Assembly: GCF_015351245.1 (NCBI RefSeq)
Contig: NZ_JADKSO010000004.1
Location: forward strand, 1-64,000
Source: Rathayibacter sp. VKM Ac-2879
GTDB lineage: Bacteria; Actinomycetota; Actinomycetes; Actinomycetales; Microbacteriaceae
Direction: 5' to 3'
DNA length: 64,000 nt
This document shows positions 41,500 to 49,229 of the stretch, one piece after another. Every line of letters starts with the position of its first letter. Position 1 is the stretch's first letter. A model generated the notes under the pieces. It made no database searches. It saw nothing but the letters and a program-made list of their open reading frames with translations, and was not told the DNA's origin. The translations under genes and the position numbers were made by a program.

Positions 41500-41742
41500 G
41501 AGCGACGACACTACTCCGTGGGCGGGGAGGGGCCAACCGTCCGAGCGTCGCCCGAACGGCCGCTGGACCCGCGCTGTGACCGGGGATTTCCCCGGAGGCC
41601 GAGGATGGGCGTCGGAGGGGGCGAGGCGCGGGATCAGAGCGGAAACCCCTTGGAGTGGGGTCGTGGGGGAGGCCGTGAACGTCTCCGATGGCGAGGCCCC
41701 GCATGCGGTCCGTGACCTCCGCGGTGCACGCCGAGCGCAGGA

Positions 41743-42177
41743 TCAGGGCCGTGCCGCGGCCCCGATCAGTCTCGTGAGACTGTCGCGGAGGGCGCTCAGC
41801 TCCTCGAGCGGCACGTCGAGGCGCTCCACGATCTGTGCGGGCACGAGCAACGCCTGCTCGCGCAGCGCGGCGCCCGACGGGGTCAGGTCGACGTCGAGGC
41901 GGCGCTCGTCGTCGACGCTCCGAGCGCGGGTGACGTGGCCGCTCGCCTCCAGGCGCTTGACGAGCGGGCTGAGGGTGGCGGGCTCGAGGCGGAGGGCGGA
42001 GCCGAGGTCCGCGAGCGAGCGCGGGCTGCGCTCCCAGAGCGCGAGCATCACGAGGTACTGCGGGTGGGTGAGACCGAGCGGCTCGAGCACGGGACGGTAG
42101 AGGCCGATGACCGTGCGTGCGGCGACCGCGAGCGAGAAGCAGACCTGGTTCTGCAGGGCGAGCGGGTCGGGTTCCAC
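41743..42177 (-). CDS. MarR family regulator, OhrR type
   Basis: 144 aa. LQNQVCFSLAVAARTVIGLY matches the OhrR N-terminal helix with the peroxide-sensing Cys13; LTHPQYLVMLALWERSPRSL and the winged helix DLGSALRLEPATLSPLVKRL, ARSVDDERRLDVDLTPSG follow. OhrR normally represses ohr and loses DNA binding when Cys is oxidised by organic peroxide. No ohr gene is adjacent; the divergent genes are a small Cys-containing protein and a zinc-type oxidoreductase. An operator-like TTAG-N4-CTAA lies between. Confidence 0.85.
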   Translation of the reverse strand: MEPDPLALQNQVCFSLAVAARTVIGLYRPVLEPLGLTHPQYLVMLALWERSPRSLADLGSALRLEPATLSPLVKRLEASGHVTRARSVDDERRLDVDLTPSGAALREQALLVPAQIVERLDVPLEELSALRDSLTRLIGAAARP

Positions 42178-42206
42178 GGTGGCATCCTCTCATCGTGCGC
42201 TGATCG

Positions 42207-42218
42207 TTAGTACACTAA
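42207..42218. promoter_or_regulatory. OhrR/MarR operator candidate
   Basis: TTAGTACACTAA: inverted TTAG/CTAA arms around TACA. It contains TACACT (42211-42216), the -10 hexamer 6 nt before the ATG at 42223, so bound repressor would block that leaderless promoter. Confidence 0.55.
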
Positions 42219-42222
42219 GGAT

Positions 42223-42435
42223 ATGACGCGGAAAAAGACCGACTCGCTCTACCAGCGCTTCAACGCGCGCTTGTTCCCGTGGATCGGACCGCCTCCTCTC
42301 GGGCCGTACGACCAACCCGAACCGGAGGCACCCGCCGGGCAGGCCTGCCCCCTGTGCTCCCGTGCGATGTCCGAGCACGTGATCGACCGCTCCGGCCCTC
42401 GTACTCAGCTGTATTGCCCCGAGCGGGCCGACTGA
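42223..42435 (+). CDS. Small Cys-motif protein divergent from OhrR-type gene
   Basis: 70 aa. The N-terminal half is basic and aromatic (SLYQRFNARLFPWIGPPPLG); the C-terminal half has CPLC and a later YCPE, three Cys in zinc-ribbon-like spacing, with His in between (MSEHVIDRSG). Probably a redox- or zinc-binding miniprotein under peroxide control; the latter is inference from the operator. Confidence 0.65.
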   Translation: MTRKKTDSLYQRFNARLFPWIGPPPLGPYDQPEPEAPAGQACPLCSRAMSEHVIDRSGPRTQLYCPERAD

Positions 42436-42494
42436 CTCCGCACGCCCCCCTTCGAGGGTCACGGGTTCTCGCGCATGCGGGCGGAGGATGGGGC

Positions 42495-43490
42495 ATGTCC
42501 CGCCTGAGCCCACACACCAGCCGCGCCGTCCAGTACTCCCGTTTCGGAGGCGCGGAGGTCCTCGAGATCGTCGAGATCGACCGGCCCAGCCCGGGCCCCG
42601 GCGAGGTCCTCGTCGAGGTTCTCGCGGCGGCGGTCAACCATATGGAGGCGTTCATCCGCCAGGGCCTGTTCGACTCCGCGCACTCAGCCACCTTCCCGAT
42701 GCGCCAGGGGACCGACTTCTCCGGCCTCGTCGTCGGGCGGGGCGAGGGGGTCCACGATCTCGCGGTGCGCAGCGAGGTCGTGGGCCACGCGCTCGTCGGC
42801 TCGCACGCGACCCACATCGTCGTGCCGCGCGAGAACCTCGTCCCCAAGCCGCCCTCGGTGAGCTGGGAGGTCGGCGGCGCACTGTTCCTCGCCGGGGTGA
42901 CGGCCTGGCGCGCTCTCGAAGCCACCCGCGTCGGCCCCGGCGACACCGTCGTCGTGTCGGCGGCGGCGGGAGGCGTCGGCGGTCTCGAGACTCAGCTCGC
43001 GATGATGCGCGGCGCGACTGTGATCGGGACCTGCGGAGAGCGCAACTTCGACTATCTGCGGCAGATCGGAGTCACACCGATCGTCTACGGGGACGGCCTC
43101 GCCGAGCGGATCCGCGCCGCAGCGCCCCGGGGAGCGACGGTGTTCCTCGACAACTTCGGCGGCACGAACCCCGGGCTCGCCGAGGAGCTGGGCATCATCG
43201 ACGGCCGCTTCCACTCCAGCGCCGACCGCAAGGAGATCGAGTTGCGCGCCGTCTGGCCGGACGCAGAGACCGCCCGCCGCGACACCGAGATCCTCGCGGA
43301 GCTCGTGAGACTCGTCGGAGAGCAGCGCCTGAGGGTCCTCATCTCGGGTTTCTACCCGTTCGACCAGGTCCGGGACGCCTTCGATGATCTCGAAAAGCGG
43401 CACTCGCGAGGCAAGATCGTGCTCGGGATGCATCCCGTCGATCCGGCACGGGTGACGAAGGCGCGCGACATCCACGAGGCGCGGCCCTAG
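42495..43490 (+). CDS. Zinc-type (MDR) NADP-dependent oxidoreductase, quinone reductase-like
   Basis: 331 aa, ATG with GGAGGATG upstream. GroES-like domain 10-125 (GPGEVLVEVLAAAVNHMEAF), Rossmann domain with AAAGGVGGLETQLAM. The structural-zinc Cys residues of alcohol dehydrogenases are absent, so it belongs to the quinone oxidoreductase branch of the MDR superfamily. Position 60 nt downstream of the small OhrR-linked gene makes it a possible member of the peroxide-responsive unit. Confidence 0.88.
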   Translation: MSRLSPHTSRAVQYSRFGGAEVLEIVEIDRPSPGPGEVLVEVLAAAVNHMEAFIRQGLFDSAHSATFPMRQGTDFSGLVVGRGEGVHDLAVRSEVVGHALVGSHATHIVVPRENLVPKPPSVSWEVGGALFLAGVTAWRALEATRVGPGDTVVVSAAAGGVGGLETQLAMMRGATVIGTCGERNFDYLRQIGVTPIVYGDGLAERIRAAAPRGATVFLDNFGGTNPGLAEELGIIDGRFHSSADRKEIELRAVWPDAETARRDTEILAELVRLVGEQRLRVLISGFYPFDQVRDAFDDLEKRHSRGKIVLGMHPVDPARVTKARDIHEARP

Positions 43491-43586
43491 GCTCCGCCCA
43501 CTCCCGTCCGTTCCTCGCGAGCCGACGGCTCGACACGCCACCAGAATGGTGGCCGGAGGCGCGATGCGCCGGGGAGGAGGCGCGCG

Positions 43587-45158
43587 ATGGAGGAACCGGT
43601 CGTCGCGATCGTCTGGATCGTCTCGTTCGTTCTCGTCACCGTGCTCGTGACCGGGCTGTCCGGCCGGGTCGGCTGGTCGGCTCCCGTCGCGCTGGTCGCC
43701 GTGGGTGCGCTGGCCTCGTTCGTACCGGGGATCCCCGCGGTGACGGTCGAGCCCGACGTCGTGCTCTTCGGCATCCTGCCGCCCCTGCTCTACGCCGCAG
43801 CGATCCGCACCTCCGTCCTCGACGTTCGGGCCCGCGGCGACAGCATTCTGCTGCTCTCGGTCGGACTGGTGGTCTTCACCGTCCTCGCCGTCGGCGCGGT
43901 GGCCTGGCTCGTGGTTCCGGCGATCACGGTCGCCGCGGCGCTAGCGTTCGGCGCGATCGTGGCGCCCACGGATGCCGTGGCCGTCACGGCGATCGCAGGA
44001 CGCCTCCGGCTGCCGCGCCGCATGCTCACGGTGCTCGAGGGCGAGAGCCTGCTCAACGACGCGACTGCGCTCGTCGCGCTCAACGCCTCCCTGCTCGCGA
44101 TCGTGAGCACGGTGACACCCGGGCGCGTCGCGCTCGACTTCGTCCTCGCGGTCGTTGTCGGCGGAGGGGTCGGGATCGTCGTGGCGGTCGTCCTCGGAAT
44201 CGTCCGTAAGCAGGTGTCGTCGTCGGTGCTCGACACGAGCCTCTCCCTCGTCACGCCCTACGTCGCGTTCATCCCCGCGCAGCTCCTGCACGGCTCGGGG
44301 GTGCTCGCGGTGGTCGTCGCGGGGCTCTTCCTGGGCTTCCGTGCGCCCGTGATCCAGTCGGCGCAAGCGCGCATCGCGGAGTCGCTCAACTGGCGGACGA
44401 TCCAGTTCCTCCTCGAGAACGCGGTGTTCCTCTTCATCGGGCTGAGCCTGTCGTCGGTGGTCGGGGCGACCGCAGACTCGGGGGTCGGCGTCTGGCAGAC
44501 GGTCGGCATCGGCGCGGCGATCCTCGCGGCGCTCATCGGCAGCCGGGTGCTGTGGATGTGCATGACGACCGTCCTCTTCCGGCACGGTCCGCGGCGGCTG
44601 CAGCAGCGTGGCTGGACCTGGCCGACGGCGATCGGAGTGTCGTTCGCCGGCATTCGCGGGGTGGTCACCCTCGCGGCCGCGTTCCTCCTGCCGGAGGAGA
44701 CGCCGCAACGTGCCTTCCTTCAGTTCCTCGCGTTCGTGGTCGTGGCGGGGACGCTGGTCGAGGGCCTCGCTCTGCCGCGGCTGGTGCGGGCGCTCAAGCT
44801 GCCCGCGCCGAACGAGATGCAGGAGCACGTCGAGAAGCAGATGCTGCTCGCGGAGGCGCAGACCGCTGGTCTGGCGCGGCTCGATCGGGAGTCGCTCGAC
44901 GGAGTGGAGGACCGGGTGATCGAGCGGCTGCGGCGTAACGCGCGGTTCCTCGCCGACGCGTTGGAGAACCCTCCGGAGGACGAGACCGTGGAGCCGCTCG
45001 CTCGCTCCTACAACCGTCTGCGGCGGGTGATGATCGAAGCCGAGCGCGAGGCTGTGCTGCGGGCGCGCGCCGAGGGGCGCTATCAGGAGCCCGCGGTGGT
45101 GAGCGCGTTGGCGTTCCTCGACGTCGAGGAGGAGGCGTTGGCCGTCGGCCGGCAGTAG
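43587..45158 (+). CDS. CPA1 family Na+/H+ antiporter
   Basis: 523 aa; about twelve membrane helices up to residue 400, then a ~120-residue cytoplasmic helical tail. Signature sites: FGILPPLLYAAA, VAPTDAVAVTAIAG, EGESLLNDATALVA (the Asp of ND is the ion site), FAGIRGVVTLAAA. It exchanges cytoplasmic Na+ for H+ in pH and salt homeostasis. GGAGG lies before the ATG. It converges on padR with 48 nt between stops. Confidence 0.93.
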   Translation: MEEPVVAIVWIVSFVLVTVLVTGLSGRVGWSAPVALVAVGALASFVPGIPAVTVEPDVVLFGILPPLLYAAAIRTSVLDVRARGDSILLLSVGLVVFTVLAVGAVAWLVVPAITVAAALAFGAIVAPTDAVAVTAIAGRLRLPRRMLTVLEGESLLNDATALVALNASLLAIVSTVTPGRVALDFVLAVVVGGGVGIVVAVVLGIVRKQVSSSVLDTSLSLVTPYVAFIPAQLLHGSGVLAVVVAGLFLGFRAPVIQSAQARIAESLNWRTIQFLLENAVFLFIGLSLSSVVGATADSGVGVWQTVGIGAAILAALIGSRVLWMCMTTVLFRHGPRRLQQRGWTWPTAIGVSFAGIRGVVTLAAAFLLPEETPQRAFLQFLAFVVVAGTLVEGLALPRLVRALKLPAPNEMQEHVEKQMLLAEAQTAGLARLDRESLDGVEDRVIERLRRNARFLADALENPPEDETVEPLARSYNRLRRVMIEAEREAVLRARAEGRYQEPAVVSALAFLDVEEEALAVGRQ

Positions 45159-45206
45159 GCGACGGTGGGCGGTGACGGGATCCTGTGGGACCCCGCCACC
45201 GCGGCG

Positions 45207-45848
45207 TCAGCCCAGGGTGGACCGGACCGCCGTTCTGGCCTGGTCGAGCGCGACGCGCAGAGCGGACACGCTCTCGGCGGTGACGGCTCCGTGGGCGGAG
45301 GCGGTGCGCAGCTCGGCCCGCAGCTCGTCGCGGAACTCGGTGAGCAGCACCTCTGCCTCGCGCAGGGCCAGGCGGGAGGCGCTACGGCTGGCGGCGCCGG
45401 GCTCGTCCTGTGCGTTCGCCGTGGTCTCCTCGGGCGAAGGGCCGGGTCGACGAGAGGGTTCTCGGGAGTCGCGGGCGGCGCTCGCGAGATCGGCGCGGAG
45501 GCTCTTCATCGCCGCTGTCACGCCCAGGCGTACTTCGTCGGCGAGCCGGCGGACGGAGTCGGAGAGTTCCTGCTCGAGGTCGCCGAGGTCTCCCGCGCGG
45601 CTGGCCAGCTCGGCGCGGCCCTCGTCGGTGATCGAATAGACGGTCTTGCGGCCATCTGCCTCCTTGGTGACGAGACCCTCCTCTTCGAGCTTCGCCAGGC
45701 GGGGGTAGACGGTTCCGGCGCTGGGCGCGTAGGTGCCGCCGAAGCGTTCGCTGAGCGCCTGGATGAGCTCGTAGCCGTGGCGGGGAGCCTCGGCGAGCAG
45801 GTTCAGGAGATAGAGGCGCAGGCGGCCGTGCGCGAAGACGGGGGTCAC
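45207..45848 (-). CDS. PadR family transcriptional regulator
   Basis: 213 aa. The winged HTH spans residues 8-85 (LYLLNLLAEAPRHGYELIQAL, GTVYPRLAKLEEEGLV, GRKTVYSITDEGRAEL), followed by a long helical C-terminal region with a charged, Pro-rich segment. The GTG start overlaps the DUF4097 stop as GTGA, so it is the second gene of that operon. Palindromic CGATATATCG sites upstream of the operon are the expected PadR operators and imply autoregulation. Confidence 0.92.
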   Translation of the reverse strand: MTPVFAHGRLRLYLLNLLAEAPRHGYELIQALSERFGGTYAPSAGTVYPRLAKLEEEGLVTKEADGRKTVYSITDEGRAELASRAGDLGDLEQELSDSVRRLADEVRLGVTAAMKSLRADLASAARDSREPSRRPGPSPEETTANAQDEPGAASRSASRLALREAEVLLTEFRDELRAELRTASAHGAVTAESVSALRVALDQARTAVRSTLG

Positions 45849-46744
45849 AGCGCGCCTCCGTCGCTGGGACGCTGATCGTCGACGGGGCCCGAGTCGGGCG
45901 AGCCCCAGCCTGCGCGATCGTCCACGGGTGCGGGGGAGGTGGCGCGGCGCACGACGGTCACGTCGCCCGAGACCGAGTTGGCTGCGATGTCGACCCAGGT
46001 CGAGTCGAGGGAGCCGGTGGTCGCGGTGTAGCCGCGACCGAACGTGCCCTTCACGATCGAGCCGTCGAGCTGGAGGGTGCCGGTCGCCGTGTTGATGCGG
46101 TAACGGGCACCGAGCCCCTCGTCGATGCGGATCGTGAGGTCGCCGCTGACGGTGTTCGCCTGGATCTCGTCGGGGGTCCCCTCCGCGTCGACGAGCACGT
46201 CTCCCGAGACGCCGTCGACGGTGAGGCGGGTGAGCGCGCCGGTCGCGGTGACGTCTCCCGAGACGGTGCGGGCGGTGACGCGACCGGTGTGGTTGCGCAC
46301 CGAGAGCTCGCCGTGGACGGTGTTGACCTCGACGTCGCCGTGCACCCCGTCGAGGACGACGTCGCCGCCGACGGTCGAGACGCGAGCGTCGCTGTGCAGG
46401 CCCGAGACGAGGCCCTCGGCCGAGACGGTGTCGAAGGTGAGCGCGACGCCGCGGGGGACGAGAACGCTGACATCGGCGCGATCGCCGCGGCGGCCGAGGC
46501 CCTTGACGACGTCGATGATCGAGTCCCAGCGGAGTTGAATGTGGTCGATCTCGAGGCGGTCGCCCTCCCTCGAGACCTTCAGGGGCCGTCCGTCGACGCT
46601 GTGGACCTCGACGCGCGCGGTCGGCTCGTCGTGGGCGATGACGTCGACTTGACCCCCGACCAGGGCGATCTTCACGGCGCGGATGACGTCGAGGTCGATG
46701 ACCTTCGTCTCGCCCGCCTGCACGAGCCATTTCTCGAGTGACAT
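45845..46744 (-). CDS. DUF4097 family beta-strand repeat protein
   Basis: 299 aa, ATG with AAGGAG 8 nt upstream. After a short N-terminal part the protein is a right-handed beta-solenoid of repeats such as VNTVHGELSVRN, ARTVSGDVTATG, VDGVSGDVLVDA, ANTVSGDLTIRI. No signal peptide or membrane helix; the last 40 residues are Asp/Pro-rich. DUF4097 proteins pair with PadR regulators in many actinobacteria, usually thought to respond to envelope stress; role unproven. Confidence 0.9.
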   Translation of the reverse strand: MSLEKWLVQAGETKVIDLDVIRAVKIALVGGQVDVIAHDEPTARVEVHSVDGRPLKVSREGDRLEIDHIQLRWDSIIDVVKGLGRRGDRADVSVLVPRGVALTFDTVSAEGLVSGLHSDARVSTVGGDVVLDGVHGDVEVNTVHGELSVRNHTGRVTARTVSGDVTATGALTRLTVDGVSGDVLVDAEGTPDEIQANTVSGDLTIRIDEGLGARYRINTATGTLQLDGSIVKGTFGRGYTATTGSLDSTWVDIAANSVSGDVTVVRRATSPAPVDDRAGWGSPDSGPVDDQRPSDGGAL

Positions 46745-46784
46745 GGACTGCTCCTTCTCTGCGGGGTGCGTCTGGAGGACGCTC

Positions 46785-46830
46785 AACGCGATATAACGCG
46801 AGTTGCTTCAACACACGATATATCGCGTTT
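46785..46830. promoter_or_regulatory. PadR-type operator pair
   Basis: Site 1 AACGCGATATAACGCG (46785-46800) and site 2 containing the perfect palindrome CGATATATCG (46816-46825), extended as ATATCGCGTTT to 46830. The half-site AACGCGATATA occurs in both, in opposite orientation. They lie 40-90 nt upstream of the DUF4097-padR operon and in the 349-nt divergent gap before the glycosyltransferase operon. The rest of that gap (46835-47093) holds a TCGAACC/GGTTCGA inverted repeat and no gene I can see. Confidence 0.65.
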
Positions 46831-47021
46831 GGGAGGGAGGGCAAGGGCCTCCAGGCGTGTCCGAGGAGAGCATCGCGGCCGCGTAACCGGTGCAACGCCT
46901 CCCGGCCCGGACTGGAGGCTGAGCGCCCCACCGCTCTACCGCGGGCCGCCCGCGCAAGCAAGAGGCGAAATCCCAGCCACGGCCGCGGCATGCTCGAAAC
47001 CGGCCCGATGCGCGCGGCTGT

Positions 47022-47039
47022 TCGAACCGCACGGTTCGA
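47022..47039. promoter_or_regulatory. Inverted repeat upstream of glycosyltransferase operon
   Basis: TCGAACC-GCAC-GGTTCGA, perfect 7-bp arms, ends 54 nt before the ATG at 47094. Possible operator or short hairpin; spacing excludes a standard LexA box. Confidence 0.4.
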
Positions 47040-47093
47040 TGCAGGAACCGGCGCCCTGGGCACGTCCCGCCGCTCCGACAGACCAGGTGAACC

Positions 47094-49229
47094 ATGGCTA
47101 CGCAGACCGTTCTCGACGCCGTCCGCGCCGCGCCCACCCTGCTCGAGGCCATCAGGGCGGCCGACGAGCTGACCATCGCTGCCGTCAGCGACGGCGGCGG
47201 GCGCGCGGTGCGGCTGCTCACGAGGGCCGCCCTCGACGCCTCCGACCAGCTCACGGCGATCGCCGCGGTGCACTCGCTCGCCCAGGTCTTCGACGAGGAG
47301 GCGGACCTCGCGCTCCTGCGGCTGCTCGCGGATGATCGCGGCTACCTCCGCGAGCACGCCGCGTGGGCGTTCGGCGGGCGTCTTCCGCGGCCGGCGGCCG
47401 TCGGCCCTCTGCTCGCGATGCTCCGTTCGGGCGGATTCTCGGGGATGCTCGCGCAGCGGACTCTGCTGCTCTGGGCCTCGTCGAGCTCGGACCTTCTTAC
47501 GGTCGCGCTCGAGGCCGCGCTGGTCGGCGAGCGTGACGGGGAGGTGCGCGCCCGCTTCGTCGAAACCCTCGGTCGCGTTCCCGGCTCGATGGCCGAGCGG
47601 ACGCTTCTGCAGCTCGCCGCCGATGAGGCGGAGGGGCTCGCGGCTCGTGCGGCGGCCGTCGAGGCGCTCGGCGAGCGGTCCTGCACCGAGGCGGAGCCGT
47701 TGCTCACGCGACTCGCCCAGGCGCGGGACGCGCTCGCTCCCTTCGCCAGACTCGCCCTCGTCGACCTCGGTCCTGCCCCTCTCTCCGAGGCGGGACCGAC
47801 CATCGCGCAGCTCTTCCTCCACGCCGACATCGACGGCACCCTCACACGCGTCGGTGCCGGCGACAACGGAGGGATCGCGACGCTGCTCGTGCGCCTCGGC
47901 GACGCGCTGGCCGAGGAGGAGAGCCTGGACCGCGTGCTCACTCTCTCGCGCGGGACCGCAGACGAGGCCGAACGCGCCCTCTCCGAGCTCCCCGCCTCCG
48001 GCCACGGCTTCGCTCCCGTCCCCTTCGTGGGAACGCCCGCGCCGATGCCGGAGGCATGGCCGCGCAGGATCGCCGCCGAGCGCGGGATCCGCCGGGTCCT
48101 TCGCGCAGCGGGTCGTGTCGACGTGCTGCACCTGCGCATGGCGGACGTCGGCTCGCTCGCGGCGGCGGCGGTCGCGCGCGAGCTCGAGATCCCCATCGTC
48201 TTCACCCTCGCCCCCGACCCGCATGCTCTGATCGCGGGCCTCGACGCGTCCGGCGCCCTCTCTCGGAGCGACTTCGGCGAGCGCGACGAGAACGAGCACT
48301 TCTGGTTCAGGGTGCGGCTCGTGCAGCGCCTCGCGGCCGATGCCGCGCACACCGTGCTCTTCCCGCGCGCGAGGCTCGCCGAGACGATGCGTGAGCTGAT
48401 CGGGGTCGACATCACGGCGCACCCGGAGCGGCACACGGTGGTTCCGGAGGGGATCGACGTGCGCCTGGTCGAGCGCGGCGAGCGGGCCGCGCGCGCCTCC
48501 GCCGCGGACGAGCCGGTGGCTCTCGACGAACGCGACGACCTGGCGTCGTTCGACCGTCTTCTCGCGCAGCTGCCAGACGGGCGCCGCGACCTGCCCGTGC
48601 TGCTGAGCGTCGGACGCCTGCACCGGGTGAAGGGGATGGCGACGCTCGCGGAGGCCTGGGCGTCGGACCCGGCCCTGCGAGCGCGGGCGAACCTCGTGCT
48701 CGTGGGCGGCGACCTGGCCGCGCCGACACCCGACGAACGCGAGCAGCTCGACCGGATCGCGGCGGTCGTACATGACGGTCTCCTCATGGCGGGCCATCGT
48801 CCGAACGGAACGGTCGCGCGCTGGCTCGGCGCCGTCCGCCACGGGCGACCGACGCTGTCGGCCCCCGGCGGCGCCTACGTGTGCGCGAGCCTCAAGGAGG
48901 AGTTCGGCATCGCTCTCTTGGAGGCGCTCGCCGCGGGCCTCGTCGTCGTCGCACCTCGAGCGGGTGGGCCGGCCACCTATGTCGAGCAGGGTGTGACCGG
49001 GTTTCTGGTGGACACCTCCGATGCCACGGCGCTCGCGCGCGCCTCGGCCGACGCCCTCGACCTCGCGAGCGGGACGCTCAGAGATGTCGCGTCTGCACGC
49101 GCGAGGGCTATGGTCACCGAGCGGTACACGGTCCAGGCGATGGCTCATGCCCTCTCGGCCGTGTACACGCGAGCGACCCGCGAGCAGGAGCGGCCCCTCC
49201 TCTCGGGCCTCGTCCTGGGGTCGTCGTGA
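47094..49229 (+). CDS. HEAT-like repeat protein fused to GT4 glycosyltransferase
   Basis: 711 aa. Residues 1-300 are alpha-helical HEAT-like repeats (AIAAVHSLAQVFDEEADLALL, YLREHAAWAFGGR, RFVETLGRVPGSMAERTLL, AVEALGERSCTEAEPLL). Residues 330-700 are a GT-B glycosyltransferase: VDVLHLRMADVGSLAAAA, LLSVGRLHRVKGMATLAEAW (donor-domain start), VCASLKEEFGIALLEALAAG (the E-x7-E of GT4) and GFLVDTSDATAL. It transfers a sugar from an activated donor to an unknown acceptor; the repeat domain presumably binds a partner or substrate. The stop overlaps the start of the next glycosyltransferase gene. The fusion is one I do not know from characterised systems. Confidence 0.87.
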   Translation: MATQTVLDAVRAAPTLLEAIRAADELTIAAVSDGGGRAVRLLTRAALDASDQLTAIAAVHSLAQVFDEEADLALLRLLADDRGYLREHAAWAFGGRLPRPAAVGPLLAMLRSGGFSGMLAQRTLLLWASSSSDLLTVALEAALVGERDGEVRARFVETLGRVPGSMAERTLLQLAADEAEGLAARAAAVEALGERSCTEAEPLLTRLAQARDALAPFARLALVDLGPAPLSEAGPTIAQLFLHADIDGTLTRVGAGDNGGIATLLVRLGDALAEEESLDRVLTLSRGTADEAERALSELPASGHGFAPVPFVGTPAPMPEAWPRRIAAERGIRRVLRAAGRVDVLHLRMADVGSLAAAAVARELEIPIVFTLAPDPHALIAGLDASGALSRSDFGERDENEHFWFRVRLVQRLAADAAHTVLFPRARLAETMRELIGVDITAHPERHTVVPEGIDVRLVERGERAARASAADEPVALDERDDLASFDRLLAQLPDGRRDLPVLLSVGRLHRVKGMATLAEAWASDPALRARANLVLVGGDLAAPTPDEREQLDRIAAVVHDGLLMAGHRPNGTVARWLGAVRHGRPTLSAPGGAYVCASLKEEFGIALLEALAAGLVVVAPRAGGPATYVEQGVTGFLVDTSDATALARASADALDLASGTLRDVASARARAMVTERYTVQAMAHALSAVYTRATREQERPLLSGLVLGSS

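Noticed and set aside
41500-41742. c-di-AMP (ydaO-type) riboswitch upstream of the KimA-like permease
   Set aside because: I found no conserved riboswitch core; only a CCGGGGAAATCCCCGG hairpin is present, and the promoter appears to lie at the start codon.
39203-42193. Minus-strand frame of nearly 1000 codons across the permease and MarR genes
   Set aside because: Out-of-frame translation of the permease, Arg/Pro-rich without structure; the permease frame has clear membrane helices.
47022-47039. LexA/SOS box candidate TCGAAC...GTTCGA
   Set aside because: The arms are separated by 6 nt instead of the 4 nt of the actinobacterial LexA box, and the downstream genes are glycosyltransferases; kept only as an unspecified inverted repeat.
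46835-47093. tRNA gene suggested by GGTTCGATGC
   Set aside because: No acceptor stem, anticodon arm or CCA-side pairing could be assembled; the sequence is better explained by an inverted repeat.
45849-49148. Long minus-strand frame opposite the HEAT-GT4 gene
   Set aside because: Only its last 213 codons are real (PadR). The upstream part is compositional shadow of the DUF4097 and glycosyltransferase genes.
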